Below, piece by piece: positions 51,501-58,830 of a stretch of DNA of 64,000 nt. How positions within the stretch are numbered: position 1 is the stretch's first letter; the number at the start of each line of letters is the position of its first letter. Below the pieces are notes generated by a model, which made no database searches, was not told the DNA's origin, and saw nothing but the letters and a program-made list of their open reading frames with translations. The stretch lies in the NCBI GenBank assembly GCA_016788165.1, contig JAEUTH010000015.1:103970-167969 (forward strand), written 5' to 3'. A program made the position numbers and the translations under genes. The stretch is from Bacteroidia bacterium (lineage in GTDB: Bacteria; Bacteroidota; Bacteroidia; AKYH767-A; OLB10).

Positions 51501-52728
51501 GGCCTCCGCTATTATTATATACATCGCATTTATAAACCGTTAAGTTGTTATTGCTTAGCTGTGCAGCAATACCAGCATGTGCTGAACTACCCAGTGCATA
51601 ATTTCTTACGGTAAGCTCCTGTACGGTACAATTGGTAATATTATTATTAATAGATATACCACTACCTGTGCCGGGCAAACCGGTACCATCTAAAATACTT
51701 GTGGTCATTCCGTCACCATCAATAGTTAATGATTTATCTACAATCACCCTTTCGGCAAAAGTGCCTGCTTCTAAAAATATGGTTTTACCGGCTTGAGCCA
51801 TGGCCACTGCTGTATTAATAAGCATGGGAGGTGTTGCATCGCCATTTGGATTATCGTCAACGTATAAATTATCGGTAGCAACTTCTTCAACATAAACCGT
51901 TGTATTTGGGAAACTGTAAGGTGGTTCGAATAAGGCATCTACGACTGAATATGCAATAGGTTTTGAAGGCCAGTAACTTCTGTCGTTGGCACTGGTACCA
52001 ACAGCCCATTGAATGGAAGCGCCCGTAATTCCTGTAATAACATGTGCTGTAGCCGCTTTTTGAGAATATACGCGCGGATTTTCGGCAATGGTTACCGTAC
52101 CGGTTAAGCTAAAGCCATTTATACCTGCCGGTAAACAAAAGCCCGAACTGGTAAACAGTCCGATACCCGCACCAAAACCTCCACCAAATGAATTGCCACT
52201 TGAAGTGTACCCTACAATGGAGGTATTATCACAATTGGTTATTGAAATACCGTTACCGTTATTGCTGGTACAGGTAACGTTAGTAAATACGCAGTTATCA
52301 GACCCGGAAATAGCAATTCCGGAACCACCACAAGCCGTAACTGTAACATTGGTAAGGTTTAAGTTGTGAGAACCGCATGGCGCTAAAATTCCAAAGGTAC
52401 CTGAACCTGTAACTGTAAGATTTTGGATACTCACATTGGTGGTAACCGGATTTATACCATAAGTTAGCGAAGTTGAGGTTAAGGTAAATCCTTGCCCATC
52501 AATAGTTAACGACTTATTTACAGTAACCAAACCTTCGGTGAGATTAGCTGTTAATATTAAAGTATGGCCGGCTAAAGTTGATCCATCACTAATAGCAGCA
52601 CCTAAAGTACCATAAGTACTTGCAGTATTTACGTTGGTAACCTGCGCCTGCAATTGAGCTGTTATTAGCAAGGCAATAGCTGTGGCTATTAATTTTAGTT
52701 TGGCTAAGGAATGGGTAAATTTTTTCAT
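48553..52728 (-). CDS. Exported parallel beta-helix protein with three C-terminal SprB repeats
   Basis: A 1,391-residue exported protein. After the signal peptide (cleavage near QLQAQ), residues about 30-1,150 are rich in short Asn/Gly/Ile/Val strands and repeated N-x-I-x-x-N-x-I patterns (for example VYNNADNGIGLNGVKGGTGA), typical of right-handed parallel beta-helices of the pectin-lyase fold. No lyase or hydrolase catalytic motif was recognised. The C terminus holds three SprB units (about 48556-49225), the middle one of the four-cysteine type, and the protein ends CTKTVSITVN without a recognisable T9SS sorting domain. It is the first gene of the SprB-repeat cluster, preceded by a likely promoter at 52964-52993 and followed by its own terminator. 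Confidence 0.82.
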   Translation of the reverse strand: MKKFTHSLAKLKLIATAIALLITAQLQAQVTNVNTASTYGTLGAAISDGSTLAGHTLILTANLTEGLVTVNKSLTIDGQGFTLTSTSLTYGINPVTTNVSIQNLTVTGSGTFGILAPCGSHNLNLTNVTVTACGGSGIAISGSDNCVFTNVTCTSNNGNGISITNCDNTSIVGYTSSGNSFGGGFGAGIGLFTSSGFCLPAGINGFSLTGTVTIAENPRVYSQKAATAHVITGITGASIQWAVGTSANDRSYWPSKPIAYSVVDALFEPPYSFPNTTVYVEEVATDNLYVDDNPNGDATPPMLINTAVAMAQAGKTIFLEAGTFAERVIVDKSLTIDGDGMTTSILDGTGLPGTGSGISINNNITNCTVQELTVRNYALGSSAHAGIAAQLSNNNLTVYKCDVYNNSGGRGGVYVNGPVNNVLIDSVKAHDHPAGSRGIVVWNGLKQNVTIQNCEVYNNNCCGIELQDGTASGINVLNNNVYNNADNGIGLNGVKGGTGANVVTGNTVSNNGRFGIEVKNANADGTNAGVNSFVISGNTVSLTPTVGMNNRDHAGISVYRRAFQTGNPDGYPDIPTGVVITTNTVTGFQQLNPSSTESKGYGIVVEGTNHEVTGNTINNSDIGIQEQGGAHPNANYVPNNLGDANQTDGFSANYFGRGNAPAACGNLIGSNTFAGNTTNQNTVVAATSLGLVTNTNTGATFCSIQSAIDATGTLNGHTLVVAAGNYPQNLTVTKSLTILGPNAGINACSGTRVAEAVLYPSTSAISSGEMIHISAANVTIDGFTLDGDNPVITSGFTSTNGADIDAAEGITVYEDNKDNLTVQNNIIKNLSYFGVTIFGDYNINAYPPSTGHLITNNSFMDFGTYDATSTIDYWGGGVLLYNSQYAAVTNNCMTNVRIGVQTGNFHQPNPGAATYQNISGNTMQVRRLGVFHNLQYGTASPYTLANNTITGLANVNEIRVNGILLGSLSVNSTSTDNNINLAGISVLSMGYQIWNVAAATPASITSGTISNVDYGVFANNYDGYTSNAPDGAHANATRLTINPKTTGYGAYVKDNALSTHAPVSLNLTNSFINGGAEGVYFENLSVSGPINNNHITGNSNKSINATAYTGATPINATCNWYGSAVAGTVASEILGNVTYINYLIDGTDNDLGTSGFQPTPTACAGLAVTLSMAATPVNCFGGNDGTATVTVLTGITPYAYLWNNGQTTATATGLAAGTYTVTVTDSVGSTASASVAVLQPANALNIACSSTHVTCFNAADGTASVLANDGTAPYTYLWSNGNTNNSLSGLTPGTYTVTVTDANGCTAQCSVTITQPAEILVTLSKNETACAGGGTTANLCASATNGVGPFTYLWSNTATTPCINDIAAGTYNVVVTNTANGCTKTVSITVN

Positions 52729-52963
52729 AGGAAATAAATTTTATCGTGGCGTGTTAAGGAGGTTAAACATTGATGTTACTGCTAACTACAACAAAGTGTT
52801 GCAGATGAAATAGGCTGAATGAAAGCTTTAAAAACAATAACTTGCGAATCCAGTAAGTATGGGGGGCGGGGTAAATCAAGGCAGGAAGAATGAATACTAA
52901 AAGTAAGGGGGTTATTAGGTTTCGGAGTTAAAATTTAAACTACCAGGGTAATAATTCAACTGC

Positions 52964-52993
52964 CAAAAATATAAAGTTAATTAATACGGCAAA
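52964..52993 (-). promoter_or_regulatory. Candidate promoter for the 48553-52728 SprB-repeat gene
   Basis: Minus strand: TTTG (52993-52990), 18-base spacer, TATTTTTG (52971-52964). This matches the Bacteroidetes sigma factor consensus TTTG-N17-23-TAnnTTTG and leaves a leader of roughly 225 bases before the ATG at 52728. Confidence 0.5.
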
Positions 52994-53009
52994 ATTTAAT
53001 TTTGCCGTA
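52985..53009. promoter_or_regulatory. Perfect 11-bp inverted repeat overlapping the -33 element
   Basis: TACGGCAAAAT, 3-base centre, ATTTTGCCGTA. It overlaps the TTTG element of the candidate promoter and lies 73 bases past the stop of the DCC gene. It could be an operator or a weak terminator of that gene; no long T run follows on the minus strand, which favours an operator or cruciform. Confidence 0.45.
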
Positions 53010-53082
53010 AGTCACCTTTCAAACTGTCAGGATAGAATTTTTATTAACAAACTTATTAAGGCAAAAAACGATGTTTATAAAT

Positions 53083-53448
53083 TTAGGAATTAAAATTGCA
53101 TTTGTGCTTGGCTAAATGATGTCGGTTTCGAGCTATCAACCGGTAACACCAATTTGTAAATGTTGTTGGCAAAATTTTTAAGAAACCAATTATAGAAAAT
53201 GGCAATTTTAATTTAGTGGCGGTAACAAAAATTGCTTCAGCTTGTGTATAGTATTTGTTGCCCAAAACAACCAGAATGCTTTTACCTAACTGGTTTACAA
53301 ATCCCATTTCAGTTGCATATTTTATTGCCGTGGTACTTTGGGCTGCAGCAAAGCGCATCATTTCATCTTTGTTGTTTCTAATTAACCAAAAAACCAATCG
53401 GCTACAAAACATACAATTTCCATCATAAATAACTATCATACTAAACAA
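53083..53448 (-). CDS. DCC-family thiol-disulfide oxidoreductase-like protein (DUF393)
   Basis: A 121-residue small protein whose N terminus carries the family signature IYDGNCMFC (Asp9, Cys12, Cys15), followed by FAAAQS and a C-terminal YRLIARNRHHLAKHKC segment. The length fits the DCC/DUF393 family, predicted thioredoxin-like proteins of unproven activity. The ATG at 53448 overlaps the upstream permease stop by 8 bases; ATG at 53439 (residue 4, MIVIYDGNC) is an equally plausible start just after that stop. It is cotranscribed with the permease gene. Confidence 0.85.
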   Translation of the reverse strand: MFSMIVIYDGNCMFCSRLVFWLIRNNKDEMMRFAAAQSTTAIKYATEMGFVNQLGKSILVVLGNKYYTQAEAIFVTATKLKLPFSIIGFLKILPTTFTNWCYRLIARNRHHLAKHKCNFNS

Positions 53449-54658
53449 ACTTAATGGCTTTAACCGGCATAAGTTTACTGATTAATTTACTGGGTAAGAG
53501 CAGAAAAACAAAACAAATAAGTGCTGTGGCTAAATTTAAACACACTAATTGCAACCAATTAAAACTTACAGGCACAGCATCCAGATAATACGTTGCTTTA
53601 TCCAGTGCAAACCATTTAAAATAATATTGACCAATAGCTAATGCAAATCCAAGAGCATTGCCAATTAAAAGGCCGTAAAACAATAAATAGGCGGCAACAA
53701 TTAAAAAGATTTTTCGGATGCTTTTATCGGTTGCGCCTAAAGCTTTATACAGACCAATGGTTTTTGTTTGGTCTAAAATTATAATCAGCAATGCCGAAAT
53801 CATATTAATACAAGCTACTACACACATTAAACCAATTATAATATAAACATTGGTATCAATTAAGTTTAGCCAGCTCACGATTTGCGGATAAGCTTCATCT
53901 ATAGTTTTTGTATTAAAATCAGCCCCAGAGATATTATATATGTCATTTGTTGTTGTTTCCAGGTTTTTATAATCATCCAACATAATTTCATAACCGCCAA
54001 TTTCCTGATTTTTCCAATGGTTTAACTGCCTAATTAAGTTTAAATCACAAATCACAAAAGTTTTGTCAACTTCTTCAAAGCCTGTATCATAAATCCCCAC
54101 AACCTTGCACTTTTTAATACGCTGCATATTGCCATCAATAAAAAAACTAAATACATTTTTGCCTGTGTCGAGCTGAAGTAATTTAGCAACTGTTGATGAG
54201 ATTATTATATCAGTACTTGCTTGCCCCGGTGTAAAGGCTGGTATTGTGCCTTTTACTATTTGCTGTTTAAGATAATGCCAATGATAATCTGCATCAACCC
54301 CTTTAAGCACAATTCCCTGCATTTGGTTTTTTGTTTTCAGTATGCATGCTTTGGTTGCAAAAGGCTGTATAGAGGTTACATGCTCTGTTTTTTGAATGGC
54401 AGCAATATTCAGTTTACCTGCATCCATTGGTGCCGACTCAAAAGACTGGTTTGAGGTAAATGTGCTTAACAGTACATGACCACTGAAACCGGTAATTTTA
54501 TTGGTGATTTGATTTTTAAAACCATCAACAATAACCACTGCCAAAAACATAACAGCAATACCTAAACCCACACTAAGCATAGCCATACGAACCACCGGAC
54601 TCAGCATCCGTTGCGATTGAAACAATATGCGTTTTGCTGAAGCTAATTCGTAAGCCAT
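53441..54658 (-). CDS. FtsX/LolC-like ABC transporter permease
   Basis: A 405-residue inner-membrane permease. One transmembrane helix near the N terminus (MAMLSVGLGIAVMFLAVVIV) is followed by a large periplasmic MacB-like domain, then three helices (for example VYIIIGLMCVVACINMISAL), with the FtsX motif DQTKTIGLYKALGATDKSIR between helices. This is the LolC/LolE and MacB architecture: mechanical coupling of cytoplasmic ATP hydrolysis to lipoprotein extraction or export. No ATPase gene is adjacent. The ATG at 54658 is divergent from the NamZ-type gene. Confidence 0.85.
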   Translation of the reverse strand: MAYELASAKRILFQSQRMLSPVVRMAMLSVGLGIAVMFLAVVIVDGFKNQITNKITGFSGHVLLSTFTSNQSFESAPMDAGKLNIAAIQKTEHVTSIQPFATKACILKTKNQMQGIVLKGVDADYHWHYLKQQIVKGTIPAFTPGQASTDIIISSTVAKLLQLDTGKNVFSFFIDGNMQRIKKCKVVGIYDTGFEEVDKTFVICDLNLIRQLNHWKNQEIGGYEIMLDDYKNLETTTNDIYNISGADFNTKTIDEAYPQIVSWLNLIDTNVYIIIGLMCVVACINMISALLIIILDQTKTIGLYKALGATDKSIRKIFLIVAAYLLFYGLLIGNALGFALAIGQYYFKWFALDKATYYLDAVPVSFNWLQLVCLNLATALICFVFLLLPSKLISKLMPVKAIKFV

Positions 54659-54709
54659 GGGTGATTGATTAAGAAATTTTTTTTACCCTTAATCAAATTG
54701 ATAAAGGTT

Positions 54710-54717
54710 TATGTTTG
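54710..54717 (+). promoter_or_regulatory. Candidate -7 box (TATGTTTG) for the NamZ-type gene
   Basis: A TAnnTTTG match 23 bases ahead of ATG 54740. It lies inside the longer open frame starting at 54665, supporting the shorter start. Confidence 0.45.
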
Positions 54718-54739
54718 CCTGCAATATTACTTGCATCTA

Positions 54740-55936
54740 ATGAGATTTGTTAATTTAATTTTGCTGGTCTGGGTTTTAAATTTCCGTTTAATAGCACAAC
54801 CAGCTGAAACCATCGAAAACAGGCAGCAAGCCGAAGTAAATATAAAAACCGGAGCAGAAAATACTACTGCCTACTTTCCATTATTACAGCGAAAAAAAGT
54901 TGCTGTTGTGGCCAATCAAACTTCTTTGATTAATAAAACACATATAATCGACTCATTGGTAGGTGCCGGTATAAAAGTAAATTGTGTTTTTGCGCCCGAA
55001 CATGGCTATAGAGGCAACATTGAAGCAGGCGGCACCGTACCACATGAAAAAAGTAAAAACATACAAGTTTACTCCTTGTATGGCGACAAAAAAAAACCTA
55101 CTGCCGAACAGCTAAAAGACATTGATATTTTGGTTTTTGATATTCAGGATGTTGGCGTTCGGTTTTACACATATATCAGCACATTACAATATGTAATGGA
55201 GGCTTGTGCCGATGCAGGCATACAGGTATTAATACTCGACCGGCCTAACCCAAATGGTTTTTATATTGATGGCCCGGTGTTAGATACTGCATTTGCTTCA
55301 TTTGTTGGCATGCAACCCATACCGGTGGTACACGGCTTAACTATGGGCGAGTATGCTCAAATGCTTGTTGGCGAGAAATGGCTGCGCAGCATACAACCCT
55401 GTAATTTAAAAGTTATAAAATGTGCCGGGTATAATCACCAAATGTATTACAGATTACCGGTAAAACCATCGCCTAACCTACCAAACATTAATGCAGTTTA
55501 CTTATATCCTTCTTTATGTTTTTTTGAGGGTACTAATGTTAGTGTGGGCCGTGGTACAAATAAGCCTTTTCAGGTAATTGGCCTGCCAGACTCTACGTTA
55601 CGCGGATACACTTTTACACCGGTAAAAATACCGCAGGTTGCCGAAAAACCTTTGTATGAAAATCAAAAATGTTACGGCATGGATTTAACAACAGCAGCCT
55701 TTGATGTACAAAAATATAAGCAACTGCATTTAAAATGGCTAATTGGCTTTTACCGTAACAGCAAAACGCAGGCATCATTTTTTAATACATTCTTTGATAA
55801 ACTTGCCGGCACAGATGTATTGCGAAAACAAATTGAAGCAGGCTTTAGCGAAGCCGATATTCGCATGAGCTGGCAAAAGGATTTGGATAATTATAAACTT
55901 ATCAGAAACCGTTACCTATTGTATGATGATTTTTAA
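54740..55936 (+). CDS. namZ: Exo-beta-N-acetylmuramidase, NamZ/DUF1343 type (GH171)
   Basis: A 398-residue exported protein (signal peptide to about LIAQ) with the DUF1343 family pattern: VAVVANQTSLINKTHIIDSL, CVFAPEHGYRGNIEAG, DILVFDIQDVGVRFYTYIST, LILDRPNPNGFYIDGPVLD, and CFFEGTNVSVGRGTNKPFQ. DUF1343 proteins include NamZ, which removes non-reducing terminal MurNAc from peptidoglycan fragments during cell-wall recycling; activity here is inferred from family. The open frame extends upstream to 54665, but the shorter start matches the -7 box and gives a normal signal peptide. Its stop lies two bases from the stop of the convergent lipid kinase gene. Confidence 0.85.
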   Translation: MRFVNLILLVWVLNFRLIAQPAETIENRQQAEVNIKTGAENTTAYFPLLQRKKVAVVANQTSLINKTHIIDSLVGAGIKVNCVFAPEHGYRGNIEAGGTVPHEKSKNIQVYSLYGDKKKPTAEQLKDIDILVFDIQDVGVRFYTYISTLQYVMEACADAGIQVLILDRPNPNGFYIDGPVLDTAFASFVGMQPIPVVHGLTMGEYAQMLVGEKWLRSIQPCNLKVIKCAGYNHQMYYRLPVKPSPNLPNINAVYLYPSLCFFEGTNVSVGRGTNKPFQVIGLPDSTLRGYTFTPVKIPQVAEKPLYENQKCYGMDLTTAAFDVQKYKQLHLKWLIGFYRNSKTQASFFNTFFDKLAGTDVLRKQIEAGFSEADIRMSWQKDLDNYKLIRNRYLLYDDF

Positions 55937-55938
55937 AA

Positions 55939-56823
55939 TCAATACTTAAATAACGCTGCTGGAATTAGCAAACGTAATGATGCCGGCACTACCTCTACTT
56001 CTACAGATTGCGTATGGCCGTATGGCTCGCCATCAATATGAATGGCTACACTGGTACTGATAATGGTTGCTTTGCGAAATCGGATATTTTGTATATACGA
56101 TTTTGATTGAATTTTACCTTGAAAAAATGCAGGAATTGCTAATATAATTTGCAGGAGTGATGGCTTTTGAATTAAAACCAAATTACCGGTTTCATCACTT
56201 AACGATGCTTCGGGCGCTATTACTGCATTATTACCATACTGCGATGCATTGGCAATTGCGATTGAAATTGCTGTTTGTTTATGCGTGTAGCCATCATATT
56301 GTATGGTTGCTTCAAAACTTTGATAGGAAAATGCTGTTTTAATTATTGTAACCAAATAGCCCCATAATCCCCTGCTTTTACGTTTCGAAAAATCGGCAGC
56401 AACCTGCCCTTCGAAACCTAAGCCACTAATGTTTACGCTTAGCTTTTTGTTTACCCGTAATGTATCAATACACACTATCTTACCATGCAAAAGCAAATTT
56501 ATATTAGACTGCCAATTAAAAGGCAAACATAAATGACGTGCTAAACCATTGCCCGAACCGATAGGCAAAATACCCATAACCGTATTACTGTTTAATAATC
56601 CATTTGCAACTTCGTTAACGGTACCGTCACCACCAACAGCAAAACAAAAATCTACTCCGTTTAATGCAGCATCAGCAGCCAACTCAGTAGCATGTAAAGC
56701 GCGTTGCGTAAACAAAACATTGCCCTGGTAACCTTTAGGCAATAGTGTAGTTAGCTGCTCGGAAGTAATAAACTTTTTTTTGCCTGCATTGGGATTAACA
56801 ATAAACAACACCTGTTTATTCAT
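55939..56823 (-). CDS. Diacylglycerol/lipid kinase (DAGK catalytic family, DgkB/YegS-like)
   Basis: A 294-residue soluble lipid kinase. The N-terminal NPNAGKKK segment and the ATP-binding GGDGTVNEVANGL (Gly64-Gly65-Asp66-Gly67-Thr68) are the DAGK catalytic-domain signatures. GILPIGSGNGLARHL and a C-terminal HIDGEPYG follow. Members phosphorylate diacylglycerol to phosphatidate, or in other branches related lipids. The gene overlaps the 3' end of the LTA-synthase-like gene by 8 bases, and LTA-type synthases release diacylglycerol. That pairing supports diacylglycerol as the substrate, though this is an inference. The stop codon is TGA. Confidence 0.85.
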   Translation of the reverse strand: MNKQVLFIVNPNAGKKKFITSEQLTTLLPKGYQGNVLFTQRALHATELAADAALNGVDFCFAVGGDGTVNEVANGLLNSNTVMGILPIGSGNGLARHLCLPFNWQSNINLLLHGKIVCIDTLRVNKKLSVNISGLGFEGQVAADFSKRKSRGLWGYLVTIIKTAFSYQSFEATIQYDGYTHKQTAISIAIANASQYGNNAVIAPEASLSDETGNLVLIQKPSLLQIILAIPAFFQGKIQSKSYIQNIRFRKATIISTSVAIHIDGEPYGHTQSVEVEVVPASLRLLIPAALFKY

Positions 56824-58696
56824 GATGCATTGGTTTAGGTGTTAATTCATTAAATATCATTGCCTGATGATATTGTTGGATGTATGCTTTTAAAAGTATG
56901 AGTGAAGCCGAATCGGGCTGCATGTTATAAGTCATCAAACTATCGGTTTTAAAACGATAGGCAGCCGTAATTTTATCACCATTAAACTGAACTAAATCAT
57001 TGTTGCAAATAAATTGATAACCACTATTGTTATATGAGGCTGCAAAATGTGTAATGGTGCTGTCAAAAACACTGTTGCCAAACGAAATAAATGGTTTTGA
57101 GTAATGCAGATAATGCAATACACTGGGCATAATATCGGCTTGTTGCGTAATTGTATTACTAACTTTTTTAAGCGAATTATCGGGCCGGTAAAACAAAATG
57201 GGTACCGCTAACGAACCTATACTGTTCTTGTAATAATTATTTGCGGCAATACTTGTATGGTCGGCAGTTATTACGAATACAGTATTTGCAAACCAGGCTT
57301 GTTTCGAAGCCTGATTAAAAAAACGGCTTAATGCATAATCTGCATATCCCACAGCTTCGTGTATGGGTAGCGTTCCCTTGATAAATTTGTTTTTATACTG
57401 AGCCGGAATTGTGTAAGGGTGATGTGATGATAATGAAAAAAATGTAGTGTGAAAAGGCGGTTTCATTCCATTCATCTTTTCGATAAAAAACTTATAAAAT
57501 GGTTCATCAAACACACCCCAGTTGCCATCAAAATCGCTGGTACCGTATGCCTTACGCCCATAATACATATCATATCCGGCAGCGGATGCAAAATTATCGA
57601 AACCCATAGTCCCATCGTTACCTCCATGAAAAAATGCCGTGCCATAACCTTGTTGTTTTAAGGTACTTGCCAACGAGTTTATTGTATTTCCATCATATAC
57701 CGAAGTAATAAACGGTTCGGCCATTAACGCAGGTATGGATGCAACCACGGCAGGCAACCCTTCTACCGAACGTTTTGCATTTGCAAAGCTATATGTAAAC
57801 GAAAGACCTTGCTTCATTAATGAATCTAAAAATGGCGTATAGCCTATGGCATTGTAACAACCCATATATTCTTTACCAATACTTTCTAAAATAATTACCA
57901 CTACGTTTAATGGTTTAAACATTGAATCACCATAATTTTTAAGTGGATTAAAAATATTTTGTGCATCTGCTGCATGGAAGTAATTAAGTGGTTCTAATCC
58001 TTCTTTGTTAAACGTTTTTATAATCGTAAAAGTTGTATTTAATACCAATGGCGCATGTAAAGGTTGCACAAAATCGCTGGCCGTAATTATGCGTAAAGGT
58101 TTTAGCTGATACCCGCCTCTGAAACCTAAAACAGCTAAACCAATAAATGGTATCAGTAAAAGATGCCAGGCCGCATTGCCTTTTATTCCATCGCCTTTTG
58201 AAAGAGGTGCGGTAATTTTCGCATACCTATAATACACAACCAAAATTAGTACAGCCGATAACATGGGTACATACCAAAAATCGTATGCCATACTGAGTAT
58301 ATTATTTTTGGCATCATCGCCCATTGCAATTATTTGAAAAACATCGGCACCACTGCGTTTTAAGCTAAATTTAAAATAAGCAAAATCAATACAGTTAACA
58401 AGTATTGCCAAGCCATTAATGAGTATAAAAATTACTTTAAGTAACTGCTGATAATGTTTGTGGTAAAAAAAATTAAAAGGAAGTAAATACAACACTAAAA
58501 ATGGCAGTAGCGTAATAGAAATTGCCACTGCATCAAACCGCAAACCAAACCATAAAAAGTTGAATCCTGCACCATCAAAATAATCAGCATTAAAGACATA
58601 GAAGCCCAACCTAAGCAATGTATAAATTACAAAGAGCAGCAATATCAATTTTATTGCAACCAAATATTTTTTGAATACCAACGACACTACAAACAA
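56816..58696 (-). CDS. LTA-synthase-like membrane phosphotransferase (alkaline phosphatase/sulfatase superfamily)
   Basis: A 626-residue enzyme: five predicted transmembrane helices in residues 1-200, then a periplasmic catalytic domain. Metal and catalytic residues expected from LtaS are present: Glu271 in VVIILESIG, the nucleophile position at Ser310 (NAKRSVEGLPAV), FFHGGNDGTMGFDNF, and ITADH with Asp479 and His480. Family reactions are transfer of glycerol-phosphate (from phosphatidylglycerol) or phosphoethanolamine onto envelope glycans; which applies here is not certain. The longest frame begins with TTG at 58696 and no ATG precedes the upstream stop; GTG at residue 4 is an alternative. 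It is divergent from thrS and overlaps a diacylglycerol kinase gene. Confidence 0.82.
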   Translation of the reverse strand: MFVVSLVFKKYLVAIKLILLLFVIYTLLRLGFYVFNADYFDGAGFNFLWFGLRFDAVAISITLLPFLVLYLLPFNFFYHKHYQQLLKVIFILINGLAILVNCIDFAYFKFSLKRSGADVFQIIAMGDDAKNNILSMAYDFWYVPMLSAVLILVVYYRYAKITAPLSKGDGIKGNAAWHLLLIPFIGLAVLGFRGGYQLKPLRIITASDFVQPLHAPLVLNTTFTIIKTFNKEGLEPLNYFHAADAQNIFNPLKNYGDSMFKPLNVVVIILESIGKEYMGCYNAIGYTPFLDSLMKQGLSFTYSFANAKRSVEGLPAVVASIPALMAEPFITSVYDGNTINSLASTLKQQGYGTAFFHGGNDGTMGFDNFASAAGYDMYYGRKAYGTSDFDGNWGVFDEPFYKFFIEKMNGMKPPFHTTFFSLSSHHPYTIPAQYKNKFIKGTLPIHEAVGYADYALSRFFNQASKQAWFANTVFVITADHTSIAANNYYKNSIGSLAVPILFYRPDNSLKKVSNTITQQADIMPSVLHYLHYSKPFISFGNSVFDSTITHFAASYNNSGYQFICNNDLVQFNGDKITAAYRFKTDSLMTYNMQPDSASLILLKAYIQQYHQAMIFNELTPKPMHHE

Positions 58697-58752
58697 ATAT
58701 TTACAATGTGATTTTAAGGCCGCGAAACTCTAAAAAAAGCAATTACTTCTTC

Positions 58753-58760
58753 TATATTTG
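58753..58760 (+). promoter_or_regulatory. Promoter -7 box (TATATTTG) of the thrS-infC-rpmI-rplT cluster
   Basis: An exact TAnnTTTG match 70 bases ahead of the thrS ATG, embedded in CTATATTTGCGCGCCT (58752-58767), a 16-base string also present at the secDF promoter. No obvious -33 TTTG was found. Confidence 0.6.
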
Positions 58761-58830
58761 CGCGCCTTTTTAAGCTTTTGATTAAAACAAAAATTTAAAA
58801 ACGTTAACTGTCTTACACTTAAACAATATT

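Larger units (their letters stand above)
52729..53082. other. Intergenic region, 354 bases, with promoter and palindrome
   Basis: No gene is supported here. It holds the candidate promoter of the SprB-repeat cluster, a perfect palindrome at 52985-53009, and a G-rich stretch near 52861. A plus-strand AAGGAGG near 52756 has only an 11-codon frame behind it. Confidence 0.6.

Noticed and set aside
52756..52805. Plus-strand leader peptide after AAGGAGG
   Set aside because: The following frame from ATG 52772 is only 11 codons and the spacing is too long.
54665..54739. Upstream in-frame ATG 54665 as the start of the NamZ-type gene
   Set aside because: The -7 box at 54710-54717 lies inside this extension, and the later ATG gives a clean signal peptide.
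58697..58830. T-box or attenuator upstream of thrS
   Set aside because: No T-box core, specifier hairpin or terminator is visible; T-box elements are also not typical of this phylum.
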